Positions 46,531 through 54,246 of a stretch of DNA of 64,000 nt are shown here, one piece after another. The notes under the pieces are model-generated. The model worked only from the letters and a program-made list of their open reading frames with translations, was not told the origin of the DNA and made no database searches. Position 1 is the stretch's first letter, and each line of letters opens with the position of its first letter. Source of the stretch: Pseudoalteromonas lipolytica (GTDB taxonomy: Bacteria; Pseudomonadota; Gammaproteobacteria; Enterobacterales; Alteromonadaceae); contig NZ_LJTC01000011.1 of the NCBI RefSeq assembly GCF_001306915.1, positions 1 through 64,000 on the forward strand, read 5' to 3'. Made by a program: the position numbers and the translations under genes.

Positions 46531-46561
46531 AAAGGCTTTTTAGAGAATCTAAAAAGCCTTT
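46531..46561 (-). terminator. Rho-independent terminator between transporter gene and kdgK
   Basis: A perfect 14-bp stem (AAAGGCTTTTTAGA / TCTAAAAAGCCTTT) with loop GAA reads into a T-run on the minus strand. It splits the locus into an upper group (reductase, lyases, kdgF, transporter) and a lower group (kdgK, eda, fba, fbp). Confidence 0.85.
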
Positions 46562-46568
46562 ATTTGGG

Positions 46569-47864
46569 TTACTTTTTACTGCTTAGTGGTTCAATTTTTG
46601 GGATCAATAGCCAAACAGCCATCATCGCAATAATCGCAAGCGATGCGCCAATCACAAATGCAGGTGTGTAATTACCGCCGGCAGTTAAGTAAGGCACCAA
46701 TGACGTTAGACCTACAGCACCTAGTTTTGCAGCCATACCAGAAATACCCGATAAGGTGCCGACGGCTTTTTTCCCTAATAAGTCACTCGGTAGCGTTTGC
46801 ACATTACCAATCGCTGTTTGAAAACCGAATAAAATCACAGCCATAATCAATACAGCTACTACGGGCGCGCCTGGGTTTGCCATGGCAATTAAGGCTGGCA
46901 ACATAATTAAGCAGCCTAATGTAATGGTGAGCTTACGTGTTTTATCCGTGCTCCATCCGGCTTTTAAACGGTTTTGCGCAAGTAAACCACCAAACCATGC
47001 ACCAAACATAGCGCCTACATAGGGCACCCAACCATAAATTCCAATTGACTTAACATCCATGCCATAGACTTCATTGAGGTAAATTGGGATCCAAAAAACA
47101 AACAACCACCAAATAGGGTCAATTGCTGCTGATGCAATGATAACGCCCCAGCTTTGTTTACGACTTAAAAGCTCAGTCGTGCTTGGGTTGTATTCTTCAT
47201 CATTGGCGTTATCGGCTGTAGACTGACGTTGCCCGGTTAAGATGTATTGCTTTTCTTCTTCGCTGATCCATGGGTGAGAGCCTGGTGGAGCTTTCACTAG
47301 AATAAGCCAAGGCACTAGCCATAAAAAGCCCATAACACCTACCACAACAAACACCATTTGCCAGCTAAAGTAGACAGTCAAATAAGCAATAAGAGGGATT
47401 GCAATAATGCCGCCAATTGCAGCACCAGAGTTAAAAATTCCTTGTGCTAAGGCACGTTCTTTAGTTGGAAACCATTCAGCATTGCCTTTTGCAGCTCCCG
47501 GCCAATTCCCAGCTTCTGCAACGCCTAAAATAGCGCGAAAAAGACTTAAGCTCATTACTCCTTGGGCAAATGCATGAGCCACGGTTGCTAGCGACCACAC
47601 ACCTATTGATAAAACAAAACCAAGACGCGTACCAACCCAATCAAAAATTTTGCCAAAAATTGCTTGCCCAAATGCATAAGCAAATACAAAAACAATCGAA
47701 ATATTGGCATAAATTTGCTTTCGCTCTAAAGCTGATTCATCAGGAAACAGTTCTTCAACAATATCAGGCCATAGCACACTAAGCGCTTGTCTATCGATAT
47801 AATTGATAATAGTTGCCAGTGCTATTAGAGCAATTACCCACCAGCGTAAACCTTGAAGTTTCAT
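46569..47864 (-). CDS. MFS transporter, hexuronate/anion:cation symporter type
   Basis: This 431-residue permease has twelve predicted helices and belongs to the ACS family that includes ExuT. The conserved IDRQALSVLWP lies in the first helix-loop, and GVAEAGNWPGAAKGNAEWFP with KERALAQGIFNSGAAIGG lies in helices 4-5. In this setting it should import unsaturated uronate monomers or DEH into the cytoplasm. The frame opens at 47873, but that ATG abuts the GAGG site; the ATG at 47864 has better spacing. The kdgF stop lies two bases before it. Confidence 0.92.
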   Translation of the reverse strand: MKLQGLRWWVIALIALATIINYIDRQALSVLWPDIVEELFPDESALERKQIYANISIVFVFAYAFGQAIFGKIFDWVGTRLGFVLSIGVWSLATVAHAFAQGVMSLSLFRAILGVAEAGNWPGAAKGNAEWFPTKERALAQGIFNSGAAIGGIIAIPLIAYLTVYFSWQMVFVVVGVMGFLWLVPWLILVKAPPGSHPWISEEEKQYILTGQRQSTADNANDEEYNPSTTELLSRKQSWGVIIASAAIDPIWWLFVFWIPIYLNEVYGMDVKSIGIYGWVPYVGAMFGAWFGGLLAQNRLKAGWSTDKTRKLTITLGCLIMLPALIAMANPGAPVVAVLIMAVILFGFQTAIGNVQTLPSDLLGKKAVGTLSGISGMAAKLGAVGLTSLVPYLTAGGNYTPAFVIGASLAIIAMMAVWLLIPKIEPLSSKK

Positions 47865-47865
47865 A

Positions 47866-48213
47866 TTATTCATCCTCTAAAAAGTCTTCACGAGCTGGGC
47901 TAAAGGTATCAATTAAAATACCTCCCGTTGGGCAAGTTGCACCGTGATCTGCAAAAGGAGGAATAAAACAGCTATCACCTGCTTTTAATACTTTGGTAAC
48001 ACCATCAATATTAAAATGAAATTCACCTTCAACAACATAAGTAACTTGTGAATGACGGTGAGCATGGTTATAGCCAATAGCACCTTGTGCAAACCAAATT
48101 TTAACGGCCATTAGTTCTTCGTTATAACCAAGCATTTGACGTTTTAGGCCATTCCCTAGGTCTTCAACTTCAGCGTCGCTTGCAAATGTAAAATGTTCAC
48201 TTTGTTTAGTCAT
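47866..48213 (-). CDS. kdgF: KdgF-type cupin (unsaturated uronate ring opening)
   Basis: This 115-residue single-cupin protein has metal ligands visible in NHAHRHSQVTYVVEGEFHF (two histidines and a glutamine) and a further histidine in FIPPFADHGATCP. KdgF converts 4,5-unsaturated monouronates from alginate or pectin into linear keto sugars. Length and context, between PL17 and the transporter gene, match the family. The stop codon lies just before the transporter start, implying coupling. The PL17 gene ends 11 bases upstream of its ATG. Confidence 0.93.
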   Translation of the reverse strand: MTKQSEHFTFASDAEVEDLGNGLKRQMLGYNEELMAVKIWFAQGAIGYNHAHRHSQVTYVVEGEFHFNIDGVTKVLKAGDSCFIPPFADHGATCPTGGILIDTFSPAREDFLEDE

Positions 48214-48224
48214 GGCAACTATTC

Positions 48225-50423
48225 CTAAATGTTGGTCATCAAATAAACGCCTAAGTGGCCGTCTAATGAATATGATTGATTTTTATATTTAAATGATCTT
48301 TTACTAGCGCCTTTGTTGTTATTAATGGCAATTAAATAAGGCTTATCTGCCACAGTTAACTCAATAAGCGTAAGCTCCCCCAGTTGTGTGTGTGACAAGG
48401 CAGATAATCGGCTTTGTGCAACGAGGGTATATTCTTTGCTCGGGTTATATTCACCATGAGGCTCTAGTATTGAAATAAATTGATGCCTATTTACACCTTT
48501 CACTCGGCGGATAAAACCATGTTCATTGCGTAGATTGAAATTAGGATCGTTTGCACCAACTTGCGTGAATAAAAACGACTCTTCGCCATTCACTAAGCTT
48601 GATAAAGTATAAAAGCGGCCATTTTCATTTAACCATGTGACCTTAGCTAACCCCTTCTCAGGACGAGCTTGGGCTCTTAACCAAAGATGTTGATAACCAT
48701 TCTTTTTACCCAGCGCCGTCATCTGTTGACTCTGCGTATTTAAATCAAAATTACTATCGATAAATTGCCCTTTATAATGCAAAGGCAAATCTAGTTGGTG
48801 AGGTTGTGATGCGTTGACACTGTATAAATCAATAGCAATAGTACTACCTAGTTCTTTAAGTTCGACCAAAGCAAGCGTTCTCTCAAGCTCAACCCCTTCG
48901 TAAGCTGTATTTATTTGACCACTCGATACACTGCCGTATTCCGAGGTTTCAAAGAAATTTAGCGTTGGAGCATGTTTGTTTCCTTGCTTTACATCTGAAT
49001 TAAAATGACTGATTTCGTCCACAACGACTGTATTATGCGCTACGGTTTGTTTTGCATAGGTGTTATTTTCCGGTAAGTAACGACCCCCAAATTTGGCTTC
49101 AACATTTAAAAAACGCGCAGCACCATAATCAGAAACAATTTCTTGTCCCTTGTCGTAAAACTGCCAGGTTAACTTATCGAAGTGGCCATGCCCTAATCCC
49201 TGAGAAGCAGGTTTAAAGAGTAATGCCTGTTCGCCATTGGGTTTGCTGCGCATGATCACAAGCGCCCCTTCATCTCCTTGGCTGCCATCTCCAAATGCGA
49301 CGGACCTGAACTGATAGGGTGTTGCTAATCCTTCATCTAACGCATTTGCAACCTCTAAACCATCTCCCGAAAGAATAATTTGCCCTTGTTGTTGAGCAAT
49401 ATCTAAGTAGCCTGTATCACCCGTTAAACCGTAAGCAACCGTCACACCATGCACAAGTTCAATGGTGTCGACCCCTTTACTCTTAATTGCATCATTAATC
49501 GGAAAAAACAAACCGTTATAGCTTAGTTGAATTGTAGTATCTATGGCTTTTAGCAAAATACCATCACGATAGTGTGCAATTTTTCGCTCAGGTTCGTTAT
49601 GTGCAATAGCTTGGGCAAACGTAACAAAAGGGAGTAACGCAAAGCGCTGGTAATAGGGGCCTTCGTTGTAATACCCCTGGGGTGAAAAAAGCATATCAAG
49701 CTGCTTTAAGAAGCCACCTTTACCAGATTTATCTAAATCATACAGCGCCTTTTCAACCCACTGTGGCTCATCTAACACGTAGCCTGCCATGCCAACTCCA
49801 GCTGTAGCCCAAGTGCCGTGATTATGTACTTTATTAAAAGTAGAAGGCTGTCCTTGTGATAAAAAGAGTGCCACAGGTCTTAATAGCTTATGCTCAATGT
49901 CATTAATGTCTTGATCTGTTAGTGTCTCAATGATCAAATCATAAGCTTGAATTGTGTATACCAACCACATAGCTTCATTTAAGCTTTGCCAAAATAATTT
50001 TCCTGGGTTTTGCGACTTAACTTTACGTTTGGGGTGCACATCTAACGTTGGATAGAGTGCGGCATATTCAAGTAACATATCGCGCACAAAATCGGCATAT
50101 TTTTGCTCTTGGCTTAACTGGTAAATTATGCCAGCGCCATACATCAGCTGATAATTCTTTTTATGACGCTCATGGCTATAACCACCGCCACCATCTTTAG
50201 GTAACGGCACAACAACCCCAAAAGCAAGTTGCTGATCTACTTGGTGCTTTAGCTCAAGATACCGATCATTAAAGCGACCCGATTGGTTAAGCGCACTGCG
50301 CATCTTCTCAACATCAGATTGGGTGATTACTAAATTTGGGTGCGTCGCAAAAGCACTGCATGTGGTAATAGCCAGAGCAGTTACCACTATTTTTAAGCCT
50401 GTGTAAAATTTAAATATTTTCAT
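48225..50423 (-). CDS. PL17 oligoalginate lyase (exolytic)
   Basis: This 732-residue lyase cleaves alginate oligomers from the end to give unsaturated monouronates. It has a signal peptide (ends SAFATHP), an alpha/alpha-toroid domain, and a heparinase II/III-like beta-sheet domain. N201 and H202 in KVHNHGTWATAG, Y258 in YYNEGPYYQRF, and H412 in GLGHGHFDKL correspond to active-site residues of PL17 enzymes such as Alg17C. It is probably periplasmic. It sits between the PL6 and kdgF genes with 9- and 11-base gaps, and a GGGAG site precedes the ATG. Confidence 0.93.
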   Translation of the reverse strand: MKIFKFYTGLKIVVTALAITTCSAFATHPNLVITQSDVEKMRSALNQSGRFNDRYLELKHQVDQQLAFGVVVPLPKDGGGGYSHERHKKNYQLMYGAGIIYQLSQEQKYADFVRDMLLEYAALYPTLDVHPKRKVKSQNPGKLFWQSLNEAMWLVYTIQAYDLIIETLTDQDINDIEHKLLRPVALFLSQGQPSTFNKVHNHGTWATAGVGMAGYVLDEPQWVEKALYDLDKSGKGGFLKQLDMLFSPQGYYNEGPYYQRFALLPFVTFAQAIAHNEPERKIAHYRDGILLKAIDTTIQLSYNGLFFPINDAIKSKGVDTIELVHGVTVAYGLTGDTGYLDIAQQQGQIILSGDGLEVANALDEGLATPYQFRSVAFGDGSQGDEGALVIMRSKPNGEQALLFKPASQGLGHGHFDKLTWQFYDKGQEIVSDYGAARFLNVEAKFGGRYLPENNTYAKQTVAHNTVVVDEISHFNSDVKQGNKHAPTLNFFETSEYGSVSSGQINTAYEGVELERTLALVELKELGSTIAIDLYSVNASQPHQLDLPLHYKGQFIDSNFDLNTQSQQMTALGKKNGYQHLWLRAQARPEKGLAKVTWLNENGRFYTLSSLVNGEESFLFTQVGANDPNFNLRNEHGFIRRVKGVNRHQFISILEPHGEYNPSKEYTLVAQSRLSALSHTQLGELTLIELTVADKPYLIAINNNKGASKRSFKYKNQSYSLDGHLGVYLMTNI

Positions 50424-50432
50424 GCTTGCTCC

Positions 50433-52685
50433 CTACTTCTGAATCACTTGGTTATTTTTTAAAATAGCCGTATGCGAGCCTGCAATATTTAGCTCTTTAA
50501 TGTGTGGTTTTGCTGTATTAGTGAACGTGTTTGAGATAATACGCGTTTGCGGTTCACCAACGGTATGTTCAACGACAATCGGCGCAGAATTGGTAAACGC
50601 GTTCTCGGCGATTTCGGTAACTTGCACACCATGTAAGTAAACACTGGCATTAGTTTGATTTCGCTTCCCTAAACCCACTGAGTTCAGTGTATTATTATTT
50701 AACAAAAAGTGTGGACCAAACGTACTTTCATCAGTGCCGCCACGATAAAGCTTAACTAGCGCACCGCTAACATTATCAAAATGGTTATTTGTTAAGGTGA
50801 CATACTCTGCGTTATACACACCTAAGTTTTCAATCTCGCTGTCAAGGCGCAAGATATCACCAGTAACCTGACTAAACTGGTTATTAATTAAAGTGATTTC
50901 ATCCGCTAGTGCACCTTTACCCGTTTTAAAAAAATCAAAGGTATGATTAATATCTAAATTAATTAATTGGCAACGCTCCATAATCAAACGGTAGTTTTCA
51001 ACCATGCCCCATTTTTTAGTACGAATAACCGAATTACCCGCTGAGTCTGGGCTGTTTTTACCAGATATAACTAACCCTTCTAATTTTAAACTGCCGCCAT
51101 CATGAATTTCGAACAAACTAGAGCGCTCAAAAGTCAAATTCACAGCGCCATCTTGAGCCGCCTTAAAAGAAAGGGTTTTATCAATCACGACCAGTTTTGC
51201 GAGGTCATAGTCTCCTGCTGATAGTTCAAGTACATCACCAGAGTGCGCTTGTTCAATTTTAAGCAGGAGATCCTTCGCAGAATTTTCCACTCGATGGGTT
51301 TTTCCCGAATCAAAAGCCACAATTGCAGGGCTTTTAGGGTACCAGCTCACTCCTGTGTCTGCTTTTTTCAGTACAGTTAAATCAGCCTTAGCACCCGCAA
51401 AAACTGACTCTGAAACAGGGTAAAGTAAGCCCGCTTTATTACGCTTTAACTTAACTTGCTTTTGCTTTACTCCCTTGCTAAGCGATGGTAATACGGCTGT
51501 ATTGGCAATGTTGTTACTAAACTTAATGCCACTAATATCATCAAAAGCTGTGAACGGTTGCTGCGAGTCGTTAATGATCAGGTTATTGTTCATCACACTA
51601 TTAATTGGTACAGCACTGCGTTCAGCATCACTGCCAGCAGCAAGCTGAATATGTTCAACATTTATAAAGGTATTGTTTTCAATTTGCGCGTTTTCAACTT
51701 GGTGATAGCGGTTAATGGGTGAATTAGGCACACCATTCATCACCGTAAAGCCACTGCCAAAACGAAATCCCGTTAATCCCTCGAGATAATTATTACGAAT
51801 AATGTGATCTTTGTTGATAACGCGAATGCCGCCAGTATGCTCTACACCATTACCGAAAAAAATATTTTCTTCGATGATATTTCCATTCCCATGACGCAGT
51901 GTAAGTGTGCCGCGAGCTTCATAAAAAACGTTATTTCGAATATGGTTCTTACCTGATTTAATCGAAATGATTTCGACCTCACCATTGGTTTGTTCAAAAT
52001 AGTTGTTCTCAACTAATGTGTGCGAATCGGACAACGAGTAGTGGCTCGTCCCAATACGTAACGTTTCTCCACCGTTAGAGCCAAATACAGGACGATAGCC
52101 AAAATAGTTATGGTCAATTTGATGGTAATTCTGCTGACTTTGTTCAGAGTTCAACCGAACCGCAACTGTTACTCCTTTATTTCGTTTACCTTCCAAGTGG
52201 TTGTGATCAAAACGGTTATGCTGACCATAAAGCGCTACCCAATAATCAGATTCGCGCTTATCTGGGTTGTTATAATTATCGATTACCATTTCAGAGACAC
52301 GCGAATTAAATGCGAGTTCTTTACCATTACGAAACTCAATAACCGCGGATGTCGGGGTATAACCATTTTTAAATACAAGGCCGCTGGCATGCAAATACTG
52401 CCCTGCTAAACGAAGGTTTGACTGCCCAGATAAAATAACCTTACCTTTAGTTTGCGGCTTTAATCTAATCGGTAATTGTTTAGAGCCTTGACCAGATAAA
52501 ACAATTTCGAAGTCATGCCACACCCCATTTTGTAAAATTACGGTATCACCTGCTTGTAACGTGTTGGCTATTTTTGCGTAAGCTTGTTTGTTGTCTATTA
52601 AGTAGTCTTTGGCTGCAATCGTTGTCGAAAAACAACCAAGAATAACTAGGCTAAGCTTTATTATATTTAGTTTAATCAATCGCAT
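50433..52685 (-). CDS. PL6 alginate lyase, two-domain
   Basis: This 750-residue secreted lyase is built of parallel beta-helix repeats (many N-N-x-F patterns). The N-terminal half is the PL6 catalytic domain. K243 (IISIKSGKNHIR) and R264 (TLTLRHGNGN) lie 21 residues apart, the same spacing as the catalytic K220/R241 pair of the PL6 lyase AlyGC. The C-terminal half (about 480-750) is a second beta-helix, as in AlyGC. The frame extends to a GTG at 52757, but the ATG at 52685 gives a proper signal peptide (LSLVILGCFSTTIAA). It should degrade polymeric alginate outside the cytoplasm. Confidence 0.92.
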   Translation of the reverse strand: MRLIKLNIIKLSLVILGCFSTTIAAKDYLIDNKQAYAKIANTLQAGDTVILQNGVWHDFEIVLSGQGSKQLPIRLKPQTKGKVILSGQSNLRLAGQYLHASGLVFKNGYTPTSAVIEFRNGKELAFNSRVSEMVIDNYNNPDKRESDYWVALYGQHNRFDHNHLEGKRNKGVTVAVRLNSEQSQQNYHQIDHNYFGYRPVFGSNGGETLRIGTSHYSLSDSHTLVENNYFEQTNGEVEIISIKSGKNHIRNNVFYEARGTLTLRHGNGNIIEENIFFGNGVEHTGGIRVINKDHIIRNNYLEGLTGFRFGSGFTVMNGVPNSPINRYHQVENAQIENNTFINVEHIQLAAGSDAERSAVPINSVMNNNLIINDSQQPFTAFDDISGIKFSNNIANTAVLPSLSKGVKQKQVKLKRNKAGLLYPVSESVFAGAKADLTVLKKADTGVSWYPKSPAIVAFDSGKTHRVENSAKDLLLKIEQAHSGDVLELSAGDYDLAKLVVIDKTLSFKAAQDGAVNLTFERSSLFEIHDGGSLKLEGLVISGKNSPDSAGNSVIRTKKWGMVENYRLIMERCQLINLDINHTFDFFKTGKGALADEITLINNQFSQVTGDILRLDSEIENLGVYNAEYVTLTNNHFDNVSGALVKLYRGGTDESTFGPHFLLNNNTLNSVGLGKRNQTNASVYLHGVQVTEIAENAFTNSAPIVVEHTVGEPQTRIISNTFTNTAKPHIKELNIAGSHTAILKNNQVIQK

Positions 52686-52783
52686 AGTTAACTCATTTTT
52701 ACTGATATTTCGACGAAAAACGCCATCAGCTTTATTATGTGTGTTCAGACGCTTCACGATGTGAAGCGCTTTGGCAAATGGCT

Positions 52784-53662
52784 TTACTTAACTAAGCTTT
52801 TGAAATAATCAAAAATCTCAGGCACATTGCCTTGACCCATTCCCGCATCAAATGCCGCTTGTAAATTCGCCGATGAGCCTTCAGCAATTTTTGACACAGT
52901 GCCAAGATCCTCTACCATCTGTAAAAAGTAACCTAAGTCCTTATTTGCATTTGCAATTGAAAACCCAAGATCACTCACTCCATCCACCGCATAGTTTTTA
53001 CAAAAATGCATAAAAGGTGAATTTGATGGTCCCGTAGACATAATGTCGAAAAGTTGTTGGCGATTTACGCCGGCACGATCAGCAACAGCAAATGCTTGAG
53101 ACATCGCACATACCGTTGTCATACCCATAAAGTTATTAATTAACTTTGTTGTATGACCTGCGCCAAGCTCCCCTAAATGGAACACATTTTCACCTTGATC
53201 ATCTAATACAGGCTTCACTTTATTAAACGTCTCTAAGTCACCTGCAGCCATAATATTCAATAAGCCATCTTTTGCATGCGCTGGAGTACGCCCTAAAGGT
53301 GCATCAATCATACCTACGCCTTTTGCAGCAAGGTCTTTACCAATTTTCTTAGTTGAGGCAGGAATTGATGTACCAAAATCTATTAAAACAGATCCTTCTT
53401 TTAATCCACCCAATAAACCTTCATCTGAATAAACTACTTTTTCCACGATATCTGATGTTGTTAAGCAAAGCATAACAATGTCTGAAGCAGCGGCTAACTC
53501 TTTACCTGTCGATACTGTTTGAGCACCTCGCTCTACACATTTTGTAACGGCTTCTTTATTAAGATCCATCACAATCAACTGATAGCCTTTGTTTTGTAGA
53601 TTCTCGACCATATTGCCACCCATTAGGCCAAGGCCGATAAAACCGATCGTTGGTTTTGACAT
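52784..53662 (-). CDS. Beta-hydroxyacid dehydrogenase family, probable DEH reductase
   Basis: This 292-residue NAD(P)-dependent enzyme belongs to the 3-hydroxyisobutyrate/tartronate-semialdehyde reductase family. The cofactor site is GFIGLGLMGGNMVENL, the substrate motif is DAPLGRTPAHAKDG, and the catalytic lysine is in GHTTKLINNFMG. As first gene of the lyase operon it most likely reduces 4-deoxy-L-erythro-5-hexoseulose uronate (DEH) to KDG, the one step otherwise missing from this locus. This assignment is from context. GGAG precedes the ATG. The upstream region carries several TTACCAAT elements. Confidence 0.85.
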   Translation of the reverse strand: MSKPTIGFIGLGLMGGNMVENLQNKGYQLIVMDLNKEAVTKCVERGAQTVSTGKELAAASDIVMLCLTTSDIVEKVVYSDEGLLGGLKEGSVLIDFGTSIPASTKKIGKDLAAKGVGMIDAPLGRTPAHAKDGLLNIMAAGDLETFNKVKPVLDDQGENVFHLGELGAGHTTKLINNFMGMTTVCAMSQAFAVADRAGVNRQQLFDIMSTGPSNSPFMHFCKNYAVDGVSDLGFSIANANKDLGYFLQMVEDLGTVSKIAEGSSANLQAAFDAGMGQGNVPEIFDYFKSLVK

Positions 53663-53790
53663 GTAGAACTCCTAAATAAATTGACACTTTTGAATGAAGT
53701 TAACCATTTCGAAAAGTGCGCCTAGTTAAATTTTTTAAATCTCACAGCACTACATCTTAATAGCAGCACTTACACAAACTGGCACAACAA

Positions 53791-53845
53791 GGTTACCAAT
53801 AACAACATAAGTTATTACCAATAAATTGTATTGTCAACCAATTGG
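53791..53845. promoter_or_regulatory. Cluster of TTACCAAT operators before the reductase/lyase operon
   Basis: The cluster contains GGTTACCAATAAC (53791-53803), TTATTACCAATAA (53812-53824) and the palindrome CCAATTGG (53838-53845). The 13-mer at 53812 is identical to that at 42221 in the receptor promoter. Confidence 0.65.
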
Positions 53846-54218
53846 CGTTACAAAAAAAGAAAAGAATATTGACCAATATTCAAAAAGTCTGTCCCGATAA
53901 AAATAAAAGCTATCAAGTAAAATTCTTTACAAACTTAATTAGTTAATTTTATTTGATTATTTACGGGAATTGATAAGTTTGAGAAAATTTTGAGATGAGC
54001 GTGCAACATAAAAACACAAAATTGGTAAGAACACTAAAATCATCTTTATGACCAATCATGCCAACCAGCTTAAATTAGTAAACAAATTTGAAGCATTTAA
54101 ATATTGTTGAAAACAGCAAAAAGCGTCGTGACTAGTTGTTTCAACAATTCCACTGGTAACCCTGTAATCATTTTTAACGTAGGCGGTAATGGTTTAAATA
54201 TAAGAGTAACTAAAGCTA

Positions 54219-54238
54219 TGTCGCCCACATGGGCGACA
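54219..54238. terminator. GC-rich hairpin after esterase gene
   Basis: Stem TGTCGCCCA / TGGGCGACA leaves a 2-base centre. It lies eight bases past the esterase stop on the minus strand. The tail is only moderately T-rich. Confidence 0.65.
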
Positions 54239-54246
54239 CACATTTA

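Larger units (their letters stand above)
53663..54246. other. Intergenic region with lyase-operon promoter
   Basis: This 584-base AT-rich stretch lies between the reductase gene and the esterase gene. Its left part holds TTACCAAT-type operators (53791-53845), and its right end holds a GC-rich hairpin (54219). No coding sequence was recognised between 53850 and 54210. Confidence 0.7.

Noticed and set aside
54219..54238. An attachment site or palindromic recombination site
   Set aside because: The palindrome lies just past a stop codon like the other hairpins here, and no integrase or element boundary is nearby.
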